A DNA stretch of 64,000 nucleotides from an uncultured Eubacterium sp. (GCA_910583925.1 CAJTZJ010000002.1:189962-253961); one strand, 5' to 3'; shown: positions 16,255-24,567, numbered from the stretch's first letter. Program-made: numbers and translations. Notes: generated by a model not told the origin, from the sequence alone.

Positions 16255-18606
16255 ATGAAAAAACGAATACTCAGCTTGATTCTGGCAGTGTTAATTGTTT
16301 TGTTATCCTTCCCGATAACCGCTTTTGCTGCAAATGACAGCTTCGCGGATACGCTGAGAAAGCAGGGCTTTCCCGAATCATATATTCCCGCTTTAACAGC
16401 ATTACATAATAAATATCCAAACTGGGAGTTCGAAGCTTTAATTACAAATGAAACCCTCAGCTATGCTGTTTCTCAGGAAAGAAAAACGCATTCTCAGCAG
16501 CTTATAGAAAAGTATTCTGTTAATGACGGAAAGGGCTTTTATTGTACCTGTCCGGACTGCTACGATAAAAATACAAATAAGAAAAATATAGACGGCTATA
16601 TAGTTAAAGAAGCTCCGAACTGGGTTTCGGCATCTCAGAGTGCTGTTGAATACTATATGGATCCGAGAAATTTTCTGGATGAAAAATATATTTTCCAGTT
16701 TGAAAAATTAGATTATAATTCTAATCAGACGAAGGATGGCGTTGAAACAATCCTTGCAGGTACTTGGATGTATAAGTCTAATATTACATATAAGGATAAA
16801 AACGGAAAGGAAATCTCCTATTCTCCTGCAACCAAGTATTCAGAAGCCATTATGGAAGCAGCTAAAGCCAGCGGACTTTCAGCATATTATCTTGCTTCAA
16901 AAATCGTTCAGGAGGTTGGCGGTTCAAAACCGACTGCGGATGGTGCAAACGGAGCAATAGATGGCTATAAGGGTATTTATAACTATTATAATATAGGTGC
17001 CTATACAGGCGGTAAGGATGGCCTTTACTGGGCTTCGCTTAACGGAAAGGGTGCAAAGTATTTTACAAATACAGATAGTGTTAAATTGAGAAAAGGTCCG
17101 TCAACATCTACTGAGATTTTGGCAACGCTTCCCCGTGCAACGGCTGTAACCAAATTGGGAGAAACAACCAAGCAAAGTGATGGATATGTATGGTATAATG
17201 TTTCTCTCACTTTAAACGGAAAAAGCTATATAGGATATATCCGTTCTGATTTAATCGGTGATAATTATAATCGCCCATGGACTGATCCTTATAAATCAAT
17301 CATCAATGGTGCTCAATATATAGCAGACAGCTTTGGCAAAACACAGAATACCGGATACCTTCAGAAATTCAATGTTAACCCTGCTTCGTCAGACAGGCAC
17401 AGCCATGAATATATGGCAAATGTAAGTGCTGCAACAACAGAAGCATATAAAACATATACTGCTTTTAAGGGTACAAATGCACTTTCAGGTAAAACAACCT
17501 TTATCATTCCTGTTTACAAGGATATGCAGCTTGCTACACCAACACTGAAAGTATCGGTAAATGCAAACGGAACATTTACGCTGTCATGGAATAAGGTTTC
17601 CGGTGCAAGCAAATATGATTTGTATATTAAGCAGTCAGACGGTTCATACAAGGTGATGAAAACAACAACAGCAACAAGCTTTACTACAGCCGTAGCAGCA
17701 TATGGAAAGCAGTATGCGTATAAGATGAAAGCAGTAGGAAGCAGTACATCGGATTTCAGTAATACAGTTAATGCAACAAACAATAAGAAATTACAGACAC
17801 CGACAATGAAAGCGACTGTAAATGCAAACGGAACATTTAAATTGTCCTGGAGTGCAGTAGCCGGAGCAACAGCATATGAGCTGTATATTAAGCAGTCAGA
17901 CGGCTCATATAAGCTGATGAAAACAACAACAGCAACCTCATTCACAACAGCATTTGCAACATACGGCAAGCAGTTCTCATACAAAATGAGAGCAGTAACA
18001 AGCAAGAACAAATCAGCTGCATCAGCCTACAGTTCGGTAGTAAATGCAAAGAATACGGAGAAATTACAGACACCTACATTAAAGGTAACTGTGAACTCAA
18101 ACGGCACATTCAAATTATCCTGGAATAAGGTAACAGGAGCAGAAAAGTATGAGCTTTATATTAAACAGGCAAATGGCTCATACAAGCTGATGAAAACAAC
18201 AACTGCAACCTCATTTACAACGGCGTTTGCAACATACGGCAAGCAGTATTCGTACAAAATGCGGGCTGTAACAAGTAAGAATAAATCAGCTGCATCAGCT
18301 TACAGTTCGGTAGTAAATGCAAAGAATACGAAAAAGCTTCAGACACCTGCATTAAAGGTAGCAGTAAACAAGAATGGTTCATTCAAGCTATCATGGGGAA
18401 AGGTAACAGGTGCAGAAAAGTATGAGCTTTATATCAAGCAGGCAAACGGCTCTTACAAGCTGATGAAAACAACAACAGCAACCTCGTTTACAACAGCAGT
18501 AGCATCCAAGGGTAAAACCTATAGCTACAAGATAAGAGCAGTAACAAGCAAAAACAAGAATGCAGCCTCAAATTACAGCAATGTTGTCAGTGCCAAAAGA
18601 AAATAA
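16255..18606 (+). CDS. Secreted N-acetylglucosaminidase (GH73-like) with SH3 insertion and four Fn3-like repeats
   Basis: A 783-residue exported protein that probably cuts the glycan strands of peptidoglycan. A signal peptide (KKR, hydrophobic core, AFA-AN cleavage region) covers residues 1-26. The glucosaminidase domain follows, with its catalytic-glutamate region ASKIVQEVGGS and the loop YNYYNIGAYTGG. An SH3-like module (about 270-345; VKLRKGPSTSTEILATLP) interrupts the domain, which resumes at RPWTDPYKSIINGAQYIADS and QKFNVNPAS. The C-terminal half is four Fn3-like repeats of about 90 residues (DNA 17528-18603). The ATG at 16255 is chosen because an upstream ATG at 16234 lacks an RBS, while GAAAGGA precedes this one. 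Confidence 0.87.
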   Translation: MKKRILSLILAVLIVLLSFPITAFAANDSFADTLRKQGFPESYIPALTALHNKYPNWEFEALITNETLSYAVSQERKTHSQQLIEKYSVNDGKGFYCTCPDCYDKNTNKKNIDGYIVKEAPNWVSASQSAVEYYMDPRNFLDEKYIFQFEKLDYNSNQTKDGVETILAGTWMYKSNITYKDKNGKEISYSPATKYSEAIMEAAKASGLSAYYLASKIVQEVGGSKPTADGANGAIDGYKGIYNYYNIGAYTGGKDGLYWASLNGKGAKYFTNTDSVKLRKGPSTSTEILATLPRATAVTKLGETTKQSDGYVWYNVSLTLNGKSYIGYIRSDLIGDNYNRPWTDPYKSIINGAQYIADSFGKTQNTGYLQKFNVNPASSDRHSHEYMANVSAATTEAYKTYTAFKGTNALSGKTTFIIPVYKDMQLATPTLKVSVNANGTFTLSWNKVSGASKYDLYIKQSDGSYKVMKTTTATSFTTAVAAYGKQYAYKMKAVGSSTSDFSNTVNATNNKKLQTPTMKATVNANGTFKLSWSAVAGATAYELYIKQSDGSYKLMKTTTATSFTTAFATYGKQFSYKMRAVTSKNKSAASAYSSVVNAKNTEKLQTPTLKVTVNSNGTFKLSWNKVTGAEKYELYIKQANGSYKLMKTTTATSFTTAFATYGKQYSYKMRAVTSKNKSAASAYSSVVNAKNTKKLQTPALKVAVNKNGSFKLSWGKVTGAEKYELYIKQANGSYKLMKTTTATSFTTAVASKGKTYSYKIRAVTSKNKNAASNYSNVVSAKRK
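17528..18603 (+). repeat. Four tandem coding repeats of about 270 bp
   Basis: Repeat starts are near 17528, 17791, 18063 and 18338. Each encodes TP-(T/A)-(L/M)-K-x-x-V-N-x-N-G, then LYIKQ-x-(D/N)-GSYK, then a KTTTATSFTTA segment. Copies 3 and 4 are the most alike at DNA level, indicating recent duplication. The repeats probably form Fn3-like beta-sandwiches that bind cell wall or space the catalytic domain. Confidence 0.85.
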
Positions 18607-18617
18607 AACAAATATAA

Positions 18618-18657
18618 AGGACTTCCTATTGGGGTAACCCTTAAGGAAGTCCTCTTT
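18618..18657. terminator. Terminator between glucosaminidase and GH2 genes
   Basis: AGGACTTCCT and AGGAAGTCCT form a 10-bp stem with an inner GGG/CCC pair, followed by CTTTTT on the plus strand. It lies between two convergent stop codons and may serve both. Confidence 0.8.
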
Positions 18658-21108
18658 TTAGCTGATTGAATAATAAATCATATTCGCAAAATTTACCGGC
18701 TGAAGAACAAATTTTGTTCTGTACAAAAATCTGCCTATATTTGATATTTTGCATTCAATATTATTAACGCACTTAACTGTTACATTTTCAGGATTGATAA
18801 ATCCGCCATTTGAAAGTGTAATCGTTTTCTTTTTATTCGGTATCAAGTCAAATCCGTTTTCGGAAAGGGGAATATTAACTCCTTTGATATCAACAAAAAC
18901 CTGCCTTGCAAAGGTATTGCTTTCAAGAATAATCTGATTATTTATTACATTGCACTTGATATCAGCCCTTTGAAGTTTAAGTTTTCTTTCGGGTAAAAGT
19001 ACCTTTGTTCGCTCAGCAACTATTTCGCCGTTGCTTTCAAGACTTGCCAAAGCATAGCAGGTCTTTTTGTTTACGCCGGAAACAGGAATTTCCAGAGCTT
19101 TTTCAGAGATGTTTGCATCAATATTTATATTTATGCTTTTTTCGGTAATTGCATTTCCCGAAAAATCATAAATTCCGAATTTGAGCAAGCATTGCTTTTT
19201 TTCTAATGTATCATTGATTATGTAAATGCTTAGCTTATTCTTCTGATCTTCAAATGAAAGTGTAAACGGCTTGTTGAATTCCTTTGAAGCATACATAAGC
19301 GGCTTCCACTTTCCGAAGAAATCAACTGAGGACCAGCTTGGAGCGCCCCAGCAATCGTTATACTGCCACCAAAGCGAGCCGTTGCATCTGCCCTTGTTTC
19401 TGCGCCAATGCTCTGTTGCATCTCTTATACATTCCATCTGGGTAAGCCCTGTAAAATAAATCAAATCCTCAAAGCTTTCAGGCTCATTATATCTTTCAAG
19501 AAGATAGAAAAACATCTTGCTGTTTCCGCTTAGGCATTTCTGATGATAAAGCATGGTGTTTGAATAAAGCGAAAGCTCATCGGCAGGTGCAAATTCTCTA
19601 ATACAGTCCATACTGGGCAGAGATTCCATTCCGTATTCACTGCAAAAGCGTGTCATTCTTTTTCTGTAATATTTAAGATTCTGACTTCCGTGCCATACAT
19701 GCCACATATGGGTGTCGCCCCAATTATCGGCTGTTATGTTTTTTCTGAAGCCTCTGCCAATCGGTGAGGTTTCTATGTAAGAGGTTGCTTTATCCTCTTT
19801 TCTGATTTCCCCGGGCAGAATTTCATAAAAGAATTTTTTGTACCATTTAACGATTTTCTGACTTTCCGGAAGATGTGCAAACATAAATTCAATTTCATTA
19901 TTGCCGCACCATAAGGTCAGGGATGCATGATGTTTAATTCTTTTTACATTATAGGCAATTTCCTCTTTAACATTATCCAGAAATTCTTTTTCGTAAAAAG
20001 GATACATCAGGCAGGCAAACATAAAATCCTGCCAGACAAGGATTCCTTTTTCATCGCATAAATCATAAAGTGCATCAGAGCCGTAATATCCTCCGCCCCA
20101 GATTCTTATCATATTCATATTTGCAAGAAGTGCATCCTCTACAAGCTTTATTAAATCATCGGATGTTACTCTGTCTGCCATTGCGTTCGGAGGAATAAGG
20201 TTGGCACCCTTAGCAAAAATCGGTATTCCGTTTAAAACAAACTGAAAATTATTTCCGTATTGGTCTGCTTCTCTGTTAAGTATGATTGTGCGCAGTCCTA
20301 TTTTCTTTGTAATTCCGTTTATATGAATTGTATATAATGGCTGCTTCTCTTTATTGGAAAGCTCATAGGTCCACCAAAGCTCAGGGTTTTCAATTAAAAC
20401 GCATGCACTGTTATCAATGAATTCAAGCGGAATACAATCTCCGTTCGGTGCAATGATTTCCCCATTTGCTTTTCCGTTTCCAATTGCGGTTATATCTAAT
20501 GTAACGGATCCGTTTTTATGCGTTTGTTCAACCTTAAAATCGGTTATTTCTTCGTTATAGAGCAAAACATCAATATCTCCGATTATGCCTGAAAACGGCA
20601 GATTGATTCCCCAATCCCATCCGAAATGACAGGCTGGCTTTCTTATATAGGGTACGCCGTTTATACCGTTTGCATTTCTTGGAAGGGGATTTTCCTTTTG
20701 CTTTTCGGTAACATAATGTACGGGGGATTTGAATTCAATCTTTATATGGTTTTCTCCCTCTGAAACAGCTTTCTTTATATCAAATTCATATCCTATATAT
20801 GCATTTTGCCCTTTTCCGATTAAAGTATTGTTGATATAGATTTCGCAAAGCGTGTCAAGCATTTTGCAGGATAAAATGATGTTATCATTATCAAGCTCGT
20901 TTTTTTCAAGATGAAAGCTTCTTTCAAAGGTTTTATCTGATTCCGAGATAAATAGGCAGTCTTTCTCATTTGTTGCATAAAAAGGATCGGGTATTGCCTT
21001 TTCGTCCAACATAGCACTGTAGTCAGAGCATGGTACATTTGCCTCGTAGCGTCTGCCTGCCGATTTTAAAAACATATTCCATTTACCATTTAAGCTGATT
21101 TTTTTCAT
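18658..21108 (-). CDS. GH2 beta-mannosidase
   Basis: An 816-residue intracellular glycoside hydrolase family 2 enzyme that likely removes beta-mannose, for example from the Man-beta-1,4-GlcNAc core of N-glycans or from mannan oligomers. The order is a jelly-roll N-domain (LNGKWNMFLKSAGRRYEANVPCSDYSAM), an Ig-like domain, then a TIM barrel. The acid/base region LWCGNNEIEFMF and the nucleophile region FCSEYGMESLPSM are the beta-mannosidase forms of the GH2 motifs, rather than beta-galactosidase or glucuronidase forms; GRG-FRKN and WWQYNDCWGAPSWSSVD also fit. No signal peptide. It has its own promoter (21181-21153) divergent from nanE. Confidence 0.88.
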   Translation of the reverse strand: MKKISLNGKWNMFLKSAGRRYEANVPCSDYSAMLDEKAIPDPFYATNEKDCLFISESDKTFERSFHLEKNELDNDNIILSCKMLDTLCEIYINNTLIGKGQNAYIGYEFDIKKAVSEGENHIKIEFKSPVHYVTEKQKENPLPRNANGINGVPYIRKPACHFGWDWGINLPFSGIIGDIDVLLYNEEITDFKVEQTHKNGSVTLDITAIGNGKANGEIIAPNGDCIPLEFIDNSACVLIENPELWWTYELSNKEKQPLYTIHINGITKKIGLRTIILNREADQYGNNFQFVLNGIPIFAKGANLIPPNAMADRVTSDDLIKLVEDALLANMNMIRIWGGGYYGSDALYDLCDEKGILVWQDFMFACLMYPFYEKEFLDNVKEEIAYNVKRIKHHASLTLWCGNNEIEFMFAHLPESQKIVKWYKKFFYEILPGEIRKEDKATSYIETSPIGRGFRKNITADNWGDTHMWHVWHGSQNLKYYRKRMTRFCSEYGMESLPSMDCIREFAPADELSLYSNTMLYHQKCLSGNSKMFFYLLERYNEPESFEDLIYFTGLTQMECIRDATEHWRRNKGRCNGSLWWQYNDCWGAPSWSSVDFFGKWKPLMYASKEFNKPFTLSFEDQKNKLSIYIINDTLEKKQCLLKFGIYDFSGNAITEKSININIDANISEKALEIPVSGVNKKTCYALASLESNGEIVAERTKVLLPERKLKLQRADIKCNVINNQIILESNTFARQVFVDIKGVNIPLSENGFDLIPNKKKTITLSNGGFINPENVTVKCVNNIECKISNIGRFLYRTKFVLQPVNFANMIYYSIS

Positions 21109-21152
21109 AATTCACCTCATAAGTATCGTGTTTCAAAATAGTGATTTAACTG

Positions 21153-21181
21153 AGTATAACATTAAATTAAAAAATCTGCAA
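21153..21181 (-). promoter_or_regulatory. Promoter of the GH2 gene
   Basis: Minus strand TTGCAG (21181-21176), 17-bp spacer, TATACT (21158-21153), 44 bp before the start codon. Confidence 0.6.
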
Positions 21182-21207
21182 CATCTCTGTTTTTTTACAT
21201 TTTATTA

Positions 21208-21236
21208 TTGATGTTGATATCTATATATGTTAGAAT
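21208..21236 (+). promoter_or_regulatory. Promoter of nanE-nanA
   Basis: TTGATG (21208-21213), 17-bp spacer, TAGAAT (21231-21236). A short inverted repeat TTAGA/TCTAA overlaps the -10 and could be an operator, by position only. Confidence 0.55.
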
Positions 21237-21264
21237 ATCTAAAATTTTATTTTGAGGTGAAATA

Positions 21265-21936
21265 ATGGCAAATCTTGAACGGGGATTAATTGTTTCCTGT
21301 CAGGCGGTAAAGGGAGAGCCTCTTTATGGTCTTGACATAATGCATCATTTTGCAAGAGCCGCTGTTCTGGGCGGAGCAAAGGGCATAAGAGCAAATTATG
21401 TTTCTGATATTAATGCAATAAAAAAAGAGGTTGATGTTCCGGTTATCGGAATAATCAAGGCTGTCTATGAGGGAAGTGATGTGTATATAACTCCTACCCT
21501 GAAGGAGGTTAAGGCGCTTCTTACAACCGGCTGCGAGGTTATTGCTCTTGATGCAACAAACCGTTTCCGTCCCAATGGTGAAAAGCTGGAGGATTTGGTT
21601 GAATATATCCGTGATCATGCACCGAATGTTGAAATTATGGCGGATTGCTCAACCTTTGAAGAGGCTGAAGCGGCAGATGCAATGGGATTTGATTATGTCG
21701 GAAGCACTTTAAGAGGTTATACCGAATATACCAAGGGCATTTCAATCCCGGATTATGATATGCTTTCAAGAATGAGAAAAGAGCTTAATGCTAAGGTTAT
21801 TGCAGAGGGCGGAATCTGGGAGATATCCCAGCTTGATAAGGTTCTTGAATGTGATCCTTATGCAGTTGTTATCGGCAGTGCTGTAACAAGACCGATGGAT
21901 ATTACAAAAAGATTTGCAAAGGAGTTCAAATTATGA
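21265..21936 (+). CDS. nanE: N-acetylmannosamine-6-phosphate 2-epimerase
   Basis: NanE converts ManNAc-6-phosphate to GlcNAc-6-phosphate in sialic-acid breakdown. The 223-residue TIM-barrel protein shows the family segments GLIVSCQAVKGEPLYG, VPVIGIIKAVYEGSDVYITPT, ALDATNRFRP, MADCSTFEEAEAA and VIAEGGIWE, ending with VVIGSAVTRP in the phosphate-binding region. The start has a GAGGTGA ribosome site. It overlaps nanA by 4 bp, so the two are co-translated. No ManNAc kinase (nanK) gene is next to them. Confidence 0.95.
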   Translation: MANLERGLIVSCQAVKGEPLYGLDIMHHFARAAVLGGAKGIRANYVSDINAIKKEVDVPVIGIIKAVYEGSDVYITPTLKEVKALLTTGCEVIALDATNRFRPNGEKLEDLVEYIRDHAPNVEIMADCSTFEEAEAADAMGFDYVGSTLRGYTEYTKGISIPDYDMLSRMRKELNAKVIAEGGIWEISQLDKVLECDPYAVVIGSAVTRPMDITKRFAKEFKL

Positions 21937-22820
21937 GAGATATAAATAAATTCAAAGGCTTATTTTCAGCTGTATTAACACCGTTCAATGCAGATGCGTC
22001 ATTTAATCCGGATGCAATGAAAAAGCTTGTGGAATTCAATCTTGAAAATGGAATAGACGGTTTTTATGTGGGCGGAAGTACGGGTGAAGGTCTTCTGTTA
22101 ACCAACGAGGAAAGAAAAGAAACCTTTAAATGTGTTGCTGAGGCAGCAAAGGGCAGAGCAACGCTTATTGCTCATGTCGGTACGCTCCATACGGATGCTG
22201 CAATTGATATGGCTGAATACGCTGAAAGCCTCGGCTATGATGCAGTTTCCGCCGTTGCACCGTATTATTACGGCTTTCCTTTGGAATCTGTAACCGGCTA
22301 TTATAATGATATTGCGAACAGTACATCTCTTCCCATGATTGTTTATAATTTTCCGAATTCAGGTAAGTTTGCATTAACAAAGGAAGTTGCAAATGAAATG
22401 TTTAAGAACGATAAGTTTATCGGAATAAAGCATACCTCTGCCGATATGTTTGCTCTTCAGCAGTTTAAACAGCTTGATCGTGAAATTATTGTTTATAACG
22501 GCTTTGATGAAACGCTTCTTTCAGGTCTTGCAATGGGTGCAGACGGTGCAGTCGGAAGCACATATAACTTTATGGGAAAAAAGTTTAAAAAGATTATGAA
22601 TGATTTTAAATCAGGTAATATTGATGAGGCAATCAAGGGTCAGAATGAAGCGAATGAAATTATCTGTGAAATGATTAAATACGGTGTTTTTCAATCTGAA
22701 AAAGCAATTTTAACAGAAATGGGAATTAATATGGGTGAATGCAGAAAACCGTTTCTTCCGATCAGCGATGAATGCCGCATATCAATGAAAAAAATTGCCG
22801 AAAAGCTTCTAAGTGAATAA
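21933..22820 (+). CDS. nanA: N-acetylneuraminate lyase
   Basis: NanA splits N-acetylneuraminate into ManNAc and pyruvate. The 295-residue length is normal for the DHDPS/NAL family. Signature elements are YVGGSTGEGLLLTNEER (pyruvate carboxylate loop), MIVYNFPNSGKF with the catalytic tyrosine, and GIKHTSAD with the Schiff-base lysine. The sequence after GGSTGE and the YNFP motif favour NAL over DapA. Its pairing with nanE settles the function. It is followed after 15 bp by a lipoprotein gene of unknown role. Confidence 0.94.
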   Translation: MRDINKFKGLFSAVLTPFNADASFNPDAMKKLVEFNLENGIDGFYVGGSTGEGLLLTNEERKETFKCVAEAAKGRATLIAHVGTLHTDAAIDMAEYAESLGYDAVSAVAPYYYGFPLESVTGYYNDIANSTSLPMIVYNFPNSGKFALTKEVANEMFKNDKFIGIKHTSADMFALQQFKQLDREIIVYNGFDETLLSGLAMGADGAVGSTYNFMGKKFKKIMNDFKSGNIDEAIKGQNEANEIICEMIKYGVFQSEKAILTEMGINMGECRKPFLPISDECRISMKKIAEKLLSE

Positions 22821-22835
22821 TTTCAGGAGGATTTT

Positions 22836-23501
22836 ATGATGGAACAAACAAAACAATTAAAAATTTCTGCAATTGTTCTTTCTTTATTTTTAATTGTTTT
22901 AACTGCAGCAGGCTGTTCAAATTCCGCTTCCGGTAAGGAAGAGGAAACAAAGGAAAGCGCGGGTGTTCTTTATACAGTTTCCGTAAATGGTGTTGAGGTT
23001 CGTATTGGCGAAACAAAGGTACAGTCACTTCTTGATTCGGGACTTAAGGTAACCGTTTCCGATGCTTCAGAGGGTATAACAAATATCAAGACCTATGAAA
23101 TAGATCCTGATACAGTTCTTGCTCCGAATACATATTATACAGCTGCTTCAATCTGGATTACAGATCATATTTTTGCACATATTTCAATGGTAACCGATGA
23201 GGTAAAGGAAACCCGTATGGGTGATTGTACGATTGCTCGTCTTGAATTCAGCCTTTCCGGAACAGATGAAAAGGCAGATTTAGACAGAATTGTTTTTGAT
23301 GGTACTCCGCTTAGTGAACTGTCCCGCGCAAAGGCGGGAGAGCAATTCCCTGATTTTACAGGCGATGAGGTTATGTGGTTTTCTCCGGCAACAATGGATG
23401 ATTATGAATATTTTATGAGCTTCGATTTACAATCAGGTAAAATTACAAAGCTCTCTCTTGAATATGATTATGATGTGGATTGGACCGGTTCAAATCAATA
23501 A
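22836..23501 (+). CDS. Putative lipoprotein of unknown function
   Basis: A 221-residue exported protein. A positively charged start and hydrophobic core end in a lipobox, LTAAGC-SNS (Cys near 27), predicting a surface lipoprotein. The mature part is acidic, with an apparent beta-rich fold (VSVNGVEVRIGETKVQSLLDSGL), and no family I recognise; it is not a typical sugar-binding protein. It sits 15 bp after nanA with a strong CAGGAGG site, so it is probably co-transcribed, and is followed by a terminator. Two adjacent ATG codons are possible starts. Confidence 0.78.
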   Translation: MMEQTKQLKISAIVLSLFLIVLTAAGCSNSASGKEEETKESAGVLYTVSVNGVEVRIGETKVQSLLDSGLKVTVSDASEGITNIKTYEIDPDTVLAPNTYYTAASIWITDHIFAHISMVTDEVKETRMGDCTIARLEFSLSGTDEKADLDRIVFDGTPLSELSRAKAGEQFPDFTGDEVMWFSPATMDDYEYFMSFDLQSGKITKLSLEYDYDVDWTGSNQ

Positions 23502-23506
23502 AGTAC

Positions 23507-23535
23507 AGGCAGGTTAATTCCTGCCTTTTCTTTTT
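23507..23535 (+). terminator. Terminator after the nanE-nanA-lipoprotein unit
   Basis: AGGCAGG pairs with CCTGCCT and is followed by TTTCTTTTT. Confidence 0.75.
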
Positions 23536-23622
23536 ACAAAATCTGTAATATTGACATTTTTTTGCAACCTATTGTGTAATGCCGTTTATGCGACTTTGTC
23601 AAAAGTATTATTCATAAATAAA

Positions 23623-23645
23623 GGAGAATCAAAAAAAGATTCTCC
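23623..23645 (-). terminator. Terminator for the 104-residue orphan gene
   Basis: GGAGAATC and GATTCTCC form an 8-bp stem; on the minus strand it is followed by TTTATTTAT, 40 bp after the stop at 23685. Confidence 0.5.
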
Positions 23646-23684
23646 GAGTACAAAGTTAGCTGCTATTAAGATTAAAAAAAGATT

Positions 23685-23999
23685 TTATTTATTAGTAATA
23701 ATAAAATCGATATATGTAAAATTAATTAGTTTGTTATTTTCCTTTTGACCATATCCAATGGCTTCAAATTCAAAGATATGCGGCTGTTCATCTGTACTGT
23801 GTATCATATCAAGAAAATAAGTATGTCTGCATTTACCAATACAGGAAGTAGAGTCATCATGCAGAAGCTTAGCCATATTTTCATCGCAAATCATTCTTTC
23901 AATTTCATATTTAGAATAATTGATGGAATGGGTGATTTTAGAAATAGAATTAGTTTTCATCCAATTGTTAAAAGTTTTTGTTAAATTTAAAATATTCAT
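23685..23999 (-). CDS. Hypothetical protein, 104 residues
   Basis: I do not recognise this protein. It is Ile/Asn/Lys-rich with no clear signal peptide or membrane segment. Support for a real gene is an AAAGGAG ribosome site 10 bp before the ATG, a downstream terminator-like stem on the same strand (23623-23645), and an upstream leader with two alternative stems, one of which covers the ribosome site. Its codon use is more AT-rich than its neighbours. A plus-strand frame across the same DNA (23745-23984) has no RBS and looks like a shadow. Function unknown. Confidence 0.5.
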   Translation of the reverse strand: MNILNLTKTFNNWMKTNSISKITHSINYSKYEIERMICDENMAKLLHDDSTSCIGKCRHTYFLDMIHSTDEQPHIFEFEAIGYGQKENNKLINFTYIDFIITNK

Positions 24000-24010
24000 A
24001 ATGCAATATG

Positions 24011-24126
24011 CTCCTTTACTACAGCAACTAACAAAGTAACCAAGAATTGCTAATATCTGTAGTAAAATATTTGCTTAGATGATTATTTTGAAAAGATATA
24101 AAATGCCCTAAAGTATTAGTTGCTGT
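24011..24126 (-). promoter_or_regulatory. Leader with two mutually exclusive stems
   Basis: TTTACTACAG (24015-24024) can pair with CTGTAGTAAA (24057-24066), and ACAGCAACTAA (24021-24031) can pair with TTAGTTGCTGT (24116-24126). The two stems share ACAG, so they exclude each other. The first overlaps the AAAGGAG ribosome site (24011-24017) of the orphan gene. The outer repeats could instead be the ends of a small MITE-like element. Confidence 0.4.
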
Positions 24127-24217
24127 TTTGGGGATTTGGTAACGAAAAAAATGAAGTTTATATTGAATTTTCTTTTTTGTCTTCCCTTAAAAAAGAAATG
24201 CAGAAAAGTATAAATAA

Positions 24218-24248
24218 AAAAGACAAACACAGAATGTGTTTGTCTTTT
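24218..24248 (-). terminator. Terminator after tRNA-Tyr
   Basis: An 11-bp stem, AGACAAACACA with TGTGTTTGTCT, lies directly after the tRNA-Tyr CCA end and is followed on the minus strand by TTTTTTATT. Confidence 0.75.
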
Positions 24249-24249
24249 T

Positions 24250-24335
24250 TGGTGGAAGAGGGTGGATTCGAACCACCGAAGCTGAAAAGCGACAGATTTA
24301 CAGTCTGTTCCCTTTGGCCGCTCGGGAACTCTTCC
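24250..24335 (-). tRNA. tRNA-Tyr (anticodon GTA)
   Basis: The minus strand folds as a class II tRNA: acceptor GGAAGAG with CTCTTCC, an anticodon stem CAGA/TCTG around loop CTGTAAA giving anticodon GTA, a long variable arm, the T-arm GGTGGTTCGAATCCACC and an encoded CCA. The length of 86 nt suits tRNA-Tyr. Confidence 0.95.
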
Positions 24336-24340
24336 TCATT

Positions 24341-24361
24341 ATGGAGCTGGTGAACGGACTC
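24341..24361 (-). repeat. Duplicated 3' end of tRNA-Thr
   Basis: A 21-bp stretch ending with the ACCAGCTCCA-type tail is identical to 24473-24493, the 3' end of tRNA-Thr, and lies 6 bp upstream (minus-strand sense) of tRNA-Tyr. It is a tRNA fragment, either from a past unequal exchange between tRNA genes or an attachment-site remnant. Confidence 0.7.
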
Positions 24362-24375
24362 TCCTCTTGCTATCA

Positions 24376-24431
24376 AAACCTCCACCGGAGGTTTCTCCTA
24401 AAAATTATCACCCTACGGGTTTAATTTTTAG
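24376..24431 (-). repeat. Two palindromes in the tRNA spacer
   Basis: AAACCTCC pairs with GGAGGTTT (24376-24394), and CTAAAAATTA pairs with TAATTTTTAG with an inner ACCC/GGGT (24398-24431). The first could terminate transcription from tRNA-Thr on the minus strand. The pair resembles the terminator-plus-palindrome units seen elsewhere in the window. Confidence 0.5.
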
Positions 24432-24473
24432 AGCCACGTGTTCTCACCGTTTTTAGGAAAGCTATTCACTAGA

Positions 24474-24549
24474 TGGAGCTGGTGAACGGACTCGAACCCC
24501 TGACCTGCTGATTACAAATCAGCTGCTCTACCAACTGAGCTACACCAGC
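24474..24549 (-). tRNA. tRNA-Thr (anticodon TGT)
   Basis: The minus strand gives acceptor GCTGGTG with CACCAGC, a D-arm AGCTCAGTTGGTAGAGC, an anticodon stem CTGAT/ATCAG with TGT, T-arm GGGGTTCGAGTCCGT, discriminator T and encoded CCA. Length 76 nt. Confidence 0.96.
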
Positions 24550-24567
24550 ATTTCTCAATGCCTAGAT

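Noticed and set aside
17514..18011. Long minus-strand open frame across the Fn3-like repeats
   Set aside because: It is antisense to the tandem repeats of the glucosaminidase gene, has no ribosome site, and arises from the repeated codon pattern.
17528..18603. Regular repeats that could suggest a CRISPR array
   Set aside because: Period is about 270 bp, the repeats are coding throughout and not separated by unique spacers.
23745..23984. Plus-strand frame of 79 codons
   Set aside because: No ribosome site, and it overlaps the minus-strand frame that has RBS and terminator support.
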